Shown one piece after another: positions 31,061 to 40,337 of a stretch of 64,000 bases of DNA. How positions within the stretch are numbered: the stretch's first letter is position 1; each line of letters starts with the position of its first letter. The stretch comes from Caulochytrium protostelioides (taxonomy: Eukaryota; Chytridiomycota; Caulochytriomycetes; Caulochytriales; Caulochytriaceae), in assembly GCA_003615045.1 (NCBI GenBank), contig ML014211.1, forward strand, positions 1-64,000, given 5' to 3'. Made by a program: the position numbers and the translations under genes. The notes under the pieces are model-generated. The model was not told where the DNA came from, searched no databases, and saw only the letters and a program-made list of their open reading frames with translations.

Positions 31061-31230
31061 CAATGCCGCTTTAACGATCCTCCTTGGTCTCGCCTATCAA
31101 CGTCTGCGGCGCCGCGCCGCATCCCGGGGCAAGACAAGCTTCAGCCCGCGATCAGCAAGCGCATCCAGTGCTAAGACGCCTGGAGGGACCCTCGGGGAGC
31201 ACCAAGGGAGGACCATGTTCGTGTGAGGCT
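31041..31230 (+). pseudogene. Decayed Fanzor/TnpB-like C-terminus (copy C)
   Basis: The plus strand reads LLTNRDLNAALTILLGLA, the best-preserved N-R-D-x-N-A-A motif of the set. A frameshift then breaks the frame: in another frame RRIPGQDKLQPAISKRIQC follows, aligning with RNPGQDPLRPEVGKLI of copy D and HIPGQDRLQ of copy B. A hairpin at 31177-31199 and a trailing block (AGCACCAAGGGA, then GTTCGTGT) match copy B. Only the C-terminal end is retained; sequence upstream is A+T-rich and unrelated. Confidence 0.65.
31177..31199 (+). other. Hairpin downstream of copy C (candidate RNA element)
   Basis: A 23-nt sequence with the GAC triloop and the same internal mismatch position as in copy B. One inner pair is A-T where copy B has G-C, a compensated change. 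One outer pair is lost (G-A). Confidence 0.55.
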
Positions 31231-32037
31231 AACTCACCGGGCAACCGTCTGCATAAACAATGCACCTTTCATCCGACATATCATTAAAGCCACCGTCGCC
31301 GTCGCCGCTGCCGCCACGTCAAGGACTGCGTCCCCTGGCGCCTTCGACGAGGCCGCCTGGCTCGCGGCCCGGAAGGCTCTGAGAAGGCTCTCGCTGTAGG
31401 TGACTTCGCCGAATCCTTCGTCGTCGTGAATACTGACGTCTTCGTCGCTGTTCAAATTGGTGCGCCGGTTGACAATAAATCCCGAGGCTTCGAATGAACC
31501 TTCAATGAGTGCTGCGACGCGGACGTGCTACTGCCCCGCCCAGGTATATTCCTGGATCCCGCTGCCGTCGTTGACACTTGTCGTGGCAGCCGCGGCAGCC
31601 CTGGCCGCAGCGCTGCTACCGCTAGCGTCGCCAGTACCGCCATGACCGCCGCTGGCGCTTTGCTCGCAGCCATGAGACAGTGGTCACTATGGGCATCCGG
31701 AGCCTTCAGCTCGGTCGGGAAAAAGTGACTGCAGACAAAGCAGATCTGGGACACGGTGACGGCGTCCAGCGCCAACACAACCCCTGTCGGGTTGGTGCCG
31801 TCGCGGACGCCAATGCGCCGACGCCGCCCATGGCATCCCGCGTCCTGGGCGGCTTTCTGCCTAATGCTTTCTGTGGCGGTTGAATAGCCGATGCTGCCGG
31901 GCGTGGCCCAGCAGGCCTGCGGCGCTGTGGTTCATCCTAGGGCCAGGGCGCTTGTAGTAGCTGGTAGTCTGGGGTCAGCAAGCGCAACTGGACTCCATAT
32001 TCTTATTATATGCTGTTCAAAAGACCAAGATATGTGC

Positions 32038-34462
32038 TCAGAAGCGCCGTGATGGCCGATAGGCCATTGGAATGGCGTCTTTGGATGTCGCCGACGCCAA
32101 CGACGGCAGGAAACCGCGATGCATGCCCCTCGTTGTATTTGTATTTGTCTTGGCTGCTGTCGCGGACGTCGTCATGCTCATCACCGGGGGTGCGGTGGTG
32201 GACGACATCGACCCAGGCCATGGATCCTGCGAGCCTGGTGGAGGCCTCAGAAGACTCGGATCGGCGACCGGATGCGCGATGGGGCGCAAGGGCCGCAGGG
32301 ACCCGAAATCATACGCAAGCGACACGCGCATCACGTCCTGGCGCTGCCTCGCGGATCGTGATCGGCTCTGCGGATTCCCGCGACCGCCACACTGCTTCGC
32401 GTCCTCTTCGGTGTTATCGAACGTAAACGCCGCGGATCCGAGCGAAAGGTGGGTGCGCGATCCGCTGTCGCCGTTCATCTGGCGGGCGGCCGTCAGCGCC
32501 GCGCGGCGCTGCTCCGCGCGCCGCAGCCGCTCCATGTAGTCCAGCGCCGCGAGTGGCGGCGCCTGGTAGAGCTGTGCGACGGACCAGTCCCGCGCATACG
32601 TGGTCTTGGCCCGCGTCTGCCAGCGGTCAAACTGCGACCGCCGTCGGGTGGCCTCAGCATCCTGTTGTGCCCGCGCTTGAGCACGCACCTGCGATGCCCG
32701 TGTGTGCTGGGCGAACTGGGCAATCGCTTGACGGAAGCCCTCGTATTGCTCGGCTAGGGCCGGGTCGCGCGGGGGGTAAATGACCATCCATCCGGCGGGA
32801 TGCGTTTCGGCATGCTGGGTGACCGGGGCGGTCGAGAGAGACGAAGTTTTAGCGACGGGGGCCGTGAACGGCGGCAAAAGCGCGGGTGAAGAGCATGACG
32901 AGCGTGACGACAACGACGACGACGATGAGGTGAATGAATCTGGCGAGGAAGCCCGTGATGAGGCCGGCGAGGGCGAGGACGGGAGCGGGATTCGCGCGGC
33001 CTGCTCCGATTCACCATGCTCCGACTCATCCTGCTGCATGGGGGAAGGATCGGAGTGGGTCAGCCCTGCAGGCGCTGTGGCTAGTGGTGCCGTGCGGCGT
33101 GTCGTGTTAGGCTTGTGCGCCATACTCGTTTGGGCCATACCCGGTCTCGTTGAACGTTTGGTCAGACGATGGAGCGCTTGGGAGCGCTGCGCCCGCTCCC
33201 ACGACGCATAGTCTGCATGGCTGTGGAGCGTCGAGGCCATGACGATGTCGATGGTCGAGGTCACGACCGCGCGCTTGATGCGGAGGTCGATGGCCTGGTC
33301 GCACGTGAAGCTCGGAGAGTGGTTGACCTCCAGAATCCAGGGACGGTACTGCCGGTCCATCATGATATCGAACCCGAGTACTTCAAAGCACGGACTCTCT
33401 TGGACACCGTGCAGCGCCGCATCATGCATGGCGGCGCGGAGATTGGATGCCAGCTCGGGCTGGATCATAAGCAGCGTTTTGCAAATAATCTGGCCGATCT
33501 CGTGCCAGAGCTGGTCCACAGGCGCACCCTCGCGACGTAATCGCGCCAGCACGGCCTTGATACTCTGTTTGCTGCCCATGTCCTCGCGGTCTGAATGAAC
33601 GAAGCCTGGCGCATCTTTATTGATCTTGTAGTTGGTCAGATGCATCGGCATGCACGCCAGGTTCTCGGGAGAAGGCGCCGCGTATGGGACTGTCGCGAAC
33701 CGCGCGAGGCCGTCGTCGAATAGCCAGATTTTGAGCGGGTTGACGGACGCCACAAGTACATACACGCGTAGATCGAACTTAAGGCCATCGATCAGCAACG
33801 GATCCGGTAAGTATCGCTGAACGACCATCGAAGTCTGGAGGTCCTCGATGTCGGCGAGCTGTTGGGTCAGAAAGATGCCGCGGCCCTGGCAGCCCTGGCT
33901 CGGCTTGGCAATAAAGGTCGGCGGCAGTTTGCCGGGCGCGCGGGCGGCTTGAAAGGCGCGCTTCAAATCGTTGTAGTCGGCCGGCAGCTGCCACGTGCGC
34001 GGCATGAAGTTATAGTCATTGGGGAAACGTCGCGAAAGCCGCGCCGTGTTGCGGGCGAGGTGGTTCTTGCGACAGATGGCTTCCATGCCGGGGAAGTGAT
34101 TGATTTTCTGATAGCCCTCCCTGAGATTGCATCGATTGAAAAAGAAATGAGAAAAGCGCAATCGCATGAGTCACTTTGTTCCATGATTCGATGGCCCATA
34201 TTCAAGGGTCTCCACGTTTGACGTACATACTGAGCAGCCGCTCCATACTCACTCCGAGATCCCACCAGCATAGCTGCCAGCGTTCCGTGTCGATCGCATA
34301 GTTTTGCTCTTGACAGATCGTCCGCAGCAGATCATACTTGCACCCCTCGAGATTGATGCGCAGCCGCGGCGGAGCGGAGGGGTCGGCATACGGCGGACCG
34401 CTCGCAGATAAGGAAGACGATGCGGGCAGCGATGCTGCGCCGTGCGAGGCGGTCATTGCCAT
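32038..34462 (-). CDS. Tubulin polyglutamylase, TTLL6-like, two exons
   Basis: Adds glutamate side chains to tubulin, typically on axonemal microtubules. Exon 1 is 34227-34462 and exon 2 is 32038-34120; the 106-bp intron has a GTACGT donor and CTCAG acceptor. Phase 2 on both sides rebuilds ERLLSMEGYQKINHFPGM, a TTLL hallmark. A nearer GTATGT donor would break the frame. The spliced product is 772 residues. The TTL catalytic domain spans about 35-370: ATP-grasp loop KPSQGCQGRGIFL (151-163), DGLKFDLRVYVLV, FEVLGFDIMMD (324-334) and the metal-binding LEVNHSPSFT (342-351). The C-terminal half is Ser/Ala-rich and charged with no recognised domain. Presence with DRC5 implies a motile flagellum. Confidence 0.93.
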
Positions 34463-35021
34463 GGTGTCGACGGCGACGTCGCGAGTATTCTAAGAGTATT
34501 CTAATGATTGTTGCGTTGAGGAGTTGTTGGCAACGGCAGGCGAGGACGGCAAGCTACGACGGCTGTCGGCAGCTGCAGCAAGGGGTTGAACGAAGCACGC
34601 CCGCGTCAGTCGCCGAGGGAATCGCCGCGCGATGGCCTCCTCATCCTTGCGGACGCGCGTCGGGGTAAGACCGGAGAGCCTCGATGCCTGTGAGCGGAGA
34701 TGCCGGATACGTCGGAGTTTGCAGAGCCATGGACACCACCACGTGGTTCCAGCACGTGGCGAGCCCCCCCGTGCACGAGGCCTCTTCCATCGTCTTCATG
34801 TCCCCCACGATGACAAAACGATGATACGTGATGTCTGAATGATTGTGTCCTCGTTTTCGTATCAAGTGCGCGACACCGAACCGCAGGCGCGCAGACGGTT
34901 GCTCCGTCGGGGCTCAGGTTCCGCGTTCCGCTTCCGCCGCCAACGAAACAAAGATCGGCGGGCCCGCGATCGGCGCCTCAGCGCCCCCGGCCGCCGTGAC
35001 CTCCGCCGCCGCCATCGTCTC

Positions 35022-35022
35022 A

Positions 35023-35060
<38 letters not shown>
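35022..35060. repeat. (GCC)n run
   Basis: About thirteen uninterrupted GCC triplets outside any supported gene. Confidence 0.9.
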
Positions 35061-35135
35061 AAGGGCCACATCGCCACGAGGACGGCGGCCCCCAGCGCGC
35101 CCTGTGAACCGTATTGACTCAAAGTATGATTTACC

Positions 35136-35365
35136 AAAATTGCCATTTTGTGAACCGCGACCAGCATGCTGCCTTGAGCATACGACGCTGCCTGGCCTTA
35201 CCCCCCAGACCGATAGCGTTGTGCCGCAACCCAGGGCAAGACCCGCTGCGGCCCGAGGTCGGCAAGCTCATCTGACACTGAACCGAAGGCGCTACTGCCT
35301 CAGGACTCCTGGGGGGCGCCACGGAGGGCATGGTGTGCAGCGTGAGCTAAGGAAGGGCCTATAGA
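35136..35365 (+). pseudogene. Decayed Fanzor/TnpB-like C-terminus (copy D)
   Basis: The plus strand reads NCHFVNRDQHAALSIRRCLA, then RPIALCRNPGQDPLRPEVG and a stop. This is the longest open C-terminal piece of the family. After the stop the DNA still aligns with copy A (GCTCAT, TGAACC, GCGCTAC, GCCTC), and it carries a shorter version of the hairpin at 35306-35326 with the outer CTCC/GGAG pairing kept. The upstream zinc ribbon and the rest of the protein are missing. Confidence 0.62.
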
Positions 35366-35391
35366 TACGGTCTCACCAAAAAAAAAATCAT

Positions 35392-37626
35392 TTAACGCCG
35401 GCGCGACTTCACTTTCTTGACCTTGGGGGTCAGCGTGCTTGGCGCGCTGCCCGCGCCGCCTCCGCCAAACATACTGGCCATGGCGGCCATCGGGTTAGCG
35501 CCGCCGGCGCCGGCATCACCGAACATGCTCGCCATCGCGGCCATCGGGTTAGCGCCGCCAGCGCCGCCAGCACCAAACATATTCGCCATGGCCGCCATCG
35601 GGTTGGCCCCTGCGGCGCCGCCGCCGAGCATACTGGCCATGGCGGCCATGGGGTTGGCACCGCCGGGGGCGCCGCCGCCGCCGCCGCCGCCGCCAGCGCC
35701 AAACATATTGGCCATCGCGGCCATCGGGTTGGCGCCGCTAGCGCCACCAGCACCCCCGGCGCCGCCAAACATGTTGGCCATCGCGGCCATGGGGTTGCCT
35801 CCCGAGGCGGCCATCTGGTCCATCATGCCTGCCGGCAGCATCTGCTGCATCTGCTGCATCTTCTGCATCTGGGCTTTCTGTTGGGCATGGAGGCTCTTGG
35901 CCTGGCCGAGGGTGCGGGCGATCTTGGGCTTGGCCGGGTTCTGGGCCTGGGCCTGGGCCTGCGACAGGGTTTGGAAGAGCCCGCCCTTGCCGCCCATCAT
36001 GCCCGCCATCTCGCCGGACTTGGCGCACTGCACAAGCAGTTGCTGGACCTCGACGACGGAGGCGCCCGAGCCGAGGGCGACGCGGTAGATGCGCGACGGC
36101 TGGGCCGCGAACGCGTGTGGCGACGCATCGAGCTCAGCCGGCGTCATACTGTCCAGGATGTGGAGCAACCGCTTCATGGATTTTGTGGCTTGGTCGCCTG
36201 CGGCGCCGTCGCCGAGCATGCTGCTCAGCCCGCTCATTCCGGGGATCATATTCATCATCTGGGTGAGTGAGCCCATGCCCATATTGCTCATGCGCTGGAT
36301 CTGCTCAGCCATGTCGCGGAGTGTAAACACGCCGGCCTCGATGTTCTTGAGCGTCTTTTTGGAGATCAGGCCGTCGCCGTCGCTCATGCGGTTCATGTTG
36401 CGCTGCAACGTCTCGATCAAGCCGGTCCCGTCATTGATGCCGAGCATGCGCGAGACAAAACGTTTCGCATCGAACGGTTCCAAGTCATGCAGGTGCTCGC
36501 CGGTGCCGAGGAAGATGATGGGGCTGCGGGTCGCCGCGACCGCCGACAGCGCGCCACCGCCCTTTGAGTACGCGAGATTCGAGGCCTTGGGCCCCTTGGC
36601 ATCGTCGCCGTGGGGCAGCGGCGCATTAGTCTGGTTGTATCCGTCGAGCTTCGTCAGAACGATCGAGCCGACGGGCACGGCGTCCCGGAAGCCCTTCGCC
36701 TGCAGCTCGACGGTCTGGCCGCCGGTGCCGTCCAAAACAAAAATAACATTCTGGGGGCGGACAACGCGCACCATGTCGCGCATCTCCTCAAAAAGCTCAC
36801 CTTCCTGCGTATGGCGTCCAGACGTGTCGATCAGCACCAGATCGAACTTGTTGCGAGTAAACTCCGCAATGCCCTCCCGCGCCACGTGGATCGGGTCGGC
36901 GTCGGTATAGCTCCCGTAGAAGGGGATCCCGGCACGCGTGGCGTTCTGCTTGAGCTGGTCGAACGCGCCGGCGCGGAAGGTGTCGGTACAGACGACGCCG
37001 ACCTTCAGCTGCAGCTGTGTCGCATAGTGCTTCGCCAGCTTCGTGCACGTCGTTGTCTTGCCGGCACCTTGCAGGCCAACGAGCACGATGATTTGCGGTC
37101 GCGCGCTCGCGGCCTTAGTTTTGGTCTTGGCCTTGCCCTTGGCCACGGCCATAGGCAGCGCCCCGGGGCGGCCGCGGGTACCGGGTCCACCTCTTGAATG
37201 GGCTGCGGGTGCGGCGGCGGCAGCGCCATACCGAACTTTGCTCGGGACATAGGGCTTAACGCCCGGGTCGATCAGCCGACACAGTGCGTCGAACATAGCC
37301 TTCTGCAGGATCGAGCGCTTCTTGTTGACGGGAAGGTGGTCTACGCTCGGCGACGCGTTCACATCGACGGCCGTGGCGGCGGCCGTGACGCCGCCGTCCT
37401 TGGCCGCGGCGCCGGAGTGGACGGCGGCGATCCGCACCAGCTCGCGGCGCACGGTCTCCTTCACATCGGTGCGGAGCCGCTGGACCAGCTGGATGTTCAC
37501 GTCGGACGCCAGCAGCGCGCGGCAGATCGTCTGCAGCGCCGCGTCGACAGTCGCGTCATCGAGCTTCTGGCTCGTGGTCAATGACTGGAACGCGCCATGG
37601 ATCTGGCGGCCCAGGTCCCCCAACAT
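35392..37626 (-). CDS. SRP54: Signal recognition particle GTPase SRP54
   Basis: Binds signal sequences emerging from the ribosome and, with the SRP receptor, delivers them to the ER membrane in a GTP-dependent cycle. It is 744 residues (usual about 500-540). The N domain (1-130) is followed by a low-complexity insert (about 133-176) and the G domain: GLQGAGKTT (184-192), CTDTFRAGAFDQL, DTSGRH (267-272) and TKLDG (325-329). Between LDG and KGGGALSAVAAT sits a 25-residue in-frame insertion where the family has just His-Ala. The Met-rich M domain (about 445-600) contains MNMIPGMSGLSSM and PSRIYRVALGSG. A novel tail carries six copies of a NPMAAMANMFG-like unit and ends in a basic KVKKVKSRRR. Confidence 0.95.
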   Translation of the reverse strand: MLGDLGRQIHGAFQSLTTSQKLDDATVDAALQTICRALLASDVNIQLVQRLRTDVKETVRRELVRIAAVHSGAAAKDGGVTAAATAVDVNASPSVDHLPVNKKRSILQKAMFDALCRLIDPGVKPYVPSKVRYGAAAAAPAAHSRGGPGTRGRPGALPMAVAKGKAKTKTKAASARPQIIVLVGLQGAGKTTTCTKLAKHYATQLQLKVGVVCTDTFRAGAFDQLKQNATRAGIPFYGSYTDADPIHVAREGIAEFTRNKFDLVLIDTSGRHTQEGELFEEMRDMVRVVRPQNVIFVLDGTGGQTVELQAKGFRDAVPVGSIVLTKLDGYNQTNAPLPHGDDAKGPKASNLAYSKGGGALSAVAATRSPIIFLGTGEHLHDLEPFDAKRFVSRMLGINDGTGLIETLQRNMNRMSDGDGLISKKTLKNIEAGVFTLRDMAEQIQRMSNMGMGSLTQMMNMIPGMSGLSSMLGDGAAGDQATKSMKRLLHILDSMTPAELDASPHAFAAQPSRIYRVALGSGASVVEVQQLLVQCAKSGEMAGMMGGKGGLFQTLSQAQAQAQNPAKPKIARTLGQAKSLHAQQKAQMQKMQQMQQMLPAGMMDQMAASGGNPMAAMANMFGGAGGAGGASGANPMAAMANMFGAGGGGGGGGAPGGANPMAAMASMLGGGAAGANPMAAMANMFGAGGAGGANPMAAMASMFGDAGAGGANPMAAMASMFGGGGAGSAPSTLTPKVKKVKSRRR

Positions 37627-38245
37627 CGTCGGCTATGCGGCGCGCGAGGCACGGCGCGACAGCACGACGGCGGGATGGCGAGCGGATGCCAGCAGAAGGC
37701 GGCTGCGCAGCTGCAGGATGAACAGGCAGGATGGCGGTATCGGGATGCGTGGTATCCAGGACGAGTGCCGCGCGTCGGCGGAAGTTCAGGCAAAACAGGC
37801 GTGGACGCCGTCAAGCGAGGGTCCGGAAGGGTGGTCACGACGACAACGACGACACAACGGCCCGTCGGATCGCCGAATGAGCGCCGTAGCATAGGACGCG
37901 GGCTTCAAGCAGACGTCCGCGTATCGAATCCTCAAGTGTGCCTTGATCGTTGACACATGGGTCACGCGTCGCCTTTTTTTTTACCACGTGGGTGTTGACC
38001 ATCGGTGCTGCTGCGATGGCGTCCGGTGGCGTCGGCGTCCACGGCGTCCACGGCGACGGTGGCGGGGGCACCTTCCTAGCCAGCCGCCGCCAAGCTTGGG
38101 GGCCGCTGCCGCCGCCGCGGTGCACCCTGATTCCTAGCAGACGTCATTCTGCCGGCGTCGTACAAGATCTCGGCGACGGCGGCGGGCGCCACCAGAGCAA
38201 CCCATGCAGCGAAGGCCAAGGCTTTGAACCGATGCTGCTCCGTCG

Positions 38246-38321
38246 ATCCATTGCTTCATTGCTCCATTGCTCCATTGCTCCATTGCTCCATTGCTCCATT
38301 GCTCCATTGCTCCATTGCTCC
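38246..38321. repeat. 8-bp array (CTCCATTG), about nine copies
   Basis: Near-perfect tandem 8-bp units (one TTCATTG variant), flanked on both sides by the same GCTCCGTCGATCCA sequence, as if the array expanded inside a short direct repeat. Confidence 0.9.
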
Positions 38322-38352
38322 GTCGATCCATCCACCCGCGCTCTTGACGCGC

Positions 38353-38412
38353 AGGACCGTCCATCCGGCGATAGGACCGTCCATCCGGCGACAGGACCGT
38401 CCAGACGGCGAC
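38353..38412. repeat. 20-bp array, three copies
   Basis: Three tandem 20-bp units beginning AGGACCGTCC; the third differs at a few positions. It lies about 70 bp upstream of the NF-YC start codon. Confidence 0.9.
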
Positions 38413-38483
38413 GGCACCCCGAGACGTGGCCATGACCGGCACCCACACCGCCTGTCCATCGCTCCGACGGGCCCGCGGCCGCC

Positions 38484-40337
38484 ATGGCCGCTGATACGCC
38501 GCGCCGGTCGCGCAGCCGTCTCGCTTCCCACCTGCCCCCGTCCGGCCAGGCCATGCAGACCCTGAAGTCCGCGCCGCCCGGCCGCCACGTCGCCCGTGCG
38601 CCGCGGCCGCCCCGCCCGCCCATCGCCCAGACTCCCCGCCCGGCATGGCCCGTCCCGCTGCAGCTCCCGACCCACCACGACGCCGCCGACGTGTCCGTCG
38701 CGCCACGACCTAGCGATCCTGCCGAAATGCACGCGGCGCTCGTTCCGCGGCCGATCCGGACGGCCGCGCCGCCCGCCGTCGCCGTCGCCGTTGCACGACA
38801 CCATGCCGATACGATGACGGCGGCGGCGGCGGCGGCGGCGGCGGCTTCGGCCTCCATGCTGGCGGCGATGCGGGAGCACGGACGCAGCGGCGGGACGGAT
38901 CCTCGAGACGCATGGTCAGATCGGACGATGGCGGCCGCGGGCACGGCGCCCCGTCGGGCGCACCCCTATCGACGCTTGGGCGCTGCCGAGAGCAGGGCCG
39001 AGCCGCGGCAGTCTCCGCCGCGGGCGTCGCCTCCTCCGTTTCTCGTGCCGTCGCCTTCGCCGTATCGTGGTGACGGAGCTCCGGAAATTTCGACGCCGAT
39101 GTCGACGATGGATCCGTTGACCGGCGCCCCCGCTTCGCTGTGGTACCATTCCGGCCAGGCCACCCCGGTCGATGCTGGGGCGATGCACCATGCTCCGGTG
39201 ACGCGGGTCAATGACAACCCGCAAGGCGCTTGGCTGGAAGCGAGGCCGGGCAGATCCCATCCGGACCTCCCGACGCCGGCGCACCCGCGGCCACCGCGCC
39301 CGCCGCGATCCCAGCCCCCGCCGTTGCTGTCCCACGTGCACGACCGTGGTGCACCGCCTCCGCCACGCGAGGACCTCGCGACGGACGCGGCATCGGTGCC
39401 CATCAGCGAAACGACGCAAATTCTGCCGTTAGCGCACGTGCACCGGATCATGGCGGCGGCCGAGAGCGACCTGATGCTGCTCGCGCTCGCCGAGGCCGAA
39501 GCAGAAGCCGATGCCGATGCCGACGTCGACGCCGTGCTGCGGGCGGCGCCGGCGCGCGTCGTCATGACGCCCGCGGCCTCTGCGCTGGTGGCGAAAGCCT
39601 GTGAGCTGTTTATTGGCGATCTGACGCGGCACGGCTGGAACGCGCGCGTCGGGACGCAGCCGCCGCCGGCGACGCCGGGACAGTCCGTGCGCCGCCTCAC
39701 GATTCGGCCGCCAGACCTCGCGGCCGCCGTCGCTGCGGCGGATCGGTTTGATTTCCTCCAGGATTTATTGCCGGCCGACGGCGAAGGCGGCGCCAACACC
39801 GACGCCGACGGCGAGGCCGATGGCTTGCGCGACGCTTCCCAGGCCGCATGGGCGGCCGCGGCGGCCATGGTGGCAGAGGATGGCGGCGATCACGGCGACC
39901 ACGAGCAGGACCTCGCTGATGCTGACGCGGTGACGTTTCCCTCCATAAACGATTTCTCGCCTGCGACGCTTGCTGAGCTTGTGCGGAAGATGCCCGCAAG
40001 CGGCGCCAACGGCGACGGCGAGGACGAGGACGATGGTGCTCGCGCTACGGCAGCGGCGGCATCCGAATCCGCACCGCTGTGGTCGGACGCCACGGCGTCA
40101 GAAGCGATAATCTCGCGCCAGGTGCTACAGGACCCGCGAATGCAGGCGCGGATCATTGAAGCATGCGAAAACCATATCCGCGAGTTGCTTCATCAGGTCG
40201 CCGCCGCCCAGCAGCACCGCCACAGTGACGAGCACGACGATGCCACCGAGGGCGATGACGACCCTCATCGGCCAGCATGGCCGCCCCATCATGCCCACGA
40301 CGGCGAGATGGCTTCGCTGTCGCACTCGCCTTCATGA
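38484..40337 (+). CDS. HAP5: CCAAT-binding factor subunit NF-YC/Hap5
   Basis: A histone-fold subunit of the heterotrimeric NF-Y/HAP complex that binds CCAAT boxes. It is 617 residues with the histone fold at about 314-432. Helix 1 is ILPLAHVHRIMAAAESD, helix 2 is MTPAASALVAKACELFIGDL followed by TRHGW (matching LTLRAW of NF-YC), then RRLTIRPPDLAAAV and DRFDFLQDLLP. LTxxxW and FDFLxDxxP favour NF-YC over Pol-epsilon-type paralogues. Unusual features: an acidic Ala/Glu/Asp insertion of about 25 residues between helix 1 and helix 2, a widened loop before RRLTI, a 310-residue Pro/Ala/Arg-rich N-terminus and an acidic C-terminus. The single-exon start at 38484 (GCCATGG context) is supported by open, coding-like sequence. 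Confidence 0.85.
   Translation: MAADTPRRSRSRLASHLPPSGQAMQTLKSAPPGRHVARAPRPPRPPIAQTPRPAWPVPLQLPTHHDAADVSVAPRPSDPAEMHAALVPRPIRTAAPPAVAVAVARHHADTMTAAAAAAAAASASMLAAMREHGRSGGTDPRDAWSDRTMAAAGTAPRRAHPYRRLGAAESRAEPRQSPPRASPPPFLVPSPSPYRGDGAPEISTPMSTMDPLTGAPASLWYHSGQATPVDAGAMHHAPVTRVNDNPQGAWLEARPGRSHPDLPTPAHPRPPRPPRSQPPPLLSHVHDRGAPPPPREDLATDAASVPISETTQILPLAHVHRIMAAAESDLMLLALAEAEAEADADADVDAVLRAAPARVVMTPAASALVAKACELFIGDLTRHGWNARVGTQPPPATPGQSVRRLTIRPPDLAAAVAAADRFDFLQDLLPADGEGGANTDADGEADGLRDASQAAWAAAAAMVAEDGGDHGDHEQDLADADAVTFPSINDFSPATLAELVRKMPASGANGDGEDEDDGARATAAAASESAPLWSDATASEAIISRQVLQDPRMQARIIEACENHIRELLHQVAAAQQHRHSDEHDDATEGDDDPHRPAWPPHHAHDGEMASLSHSPS

Larger units (their letters stand above)
30384..32037. 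other. Intergenic: AT-rich tail of the island, nuclease copy C, unassigned frames
   Basis: The left half (to about 31040) is A+T-rich with no gene beyond the possible N-terminal frame of the GIY-YIG protein. Copy C occupies 31041-31230. A minus-strand frame at 31452-31778 reads SQICFVCSHFFPTELKAPD, with a CxxC that looks like half a zinc ribbon, but has no partner motif. Confidence 0.45.
34463..35391. other. Intergenic with nuclease copy D and a GCC run
   Basis: Lies between the TTLL 5' end and the SRP54 3' end. It contains a trinucleotide GCC run at 35022-35060 and the decayed copy D at 35136-35365. No intact gene. Confidence 0.5.
37627..38483. other. Divergent promoter region between SRP54 and NF-YC, with two tandem arrays
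   Basis: Open frames here are shadows. Two adjacent short arrays lie at 38246-38321 and 38353-38412, close upstream of the NF-YC start. Confidence 0.55.

Noticed and set aside
34225-34231. GTATGT at 34225-34230 as the TTLL donor site
   Set aside because: It leaves phase 1, which does not match the phase-2 acceptor. The GTACGT four bases further on restores the frame and the TTLL consensus.
34641-34865. Minus-strand 74-codon frame between TTLL and SRP54
   Set aside because: Some ordered-looking residues, but no homology I can name and no supporting context. It overlaps an equally open plus-strand frame.
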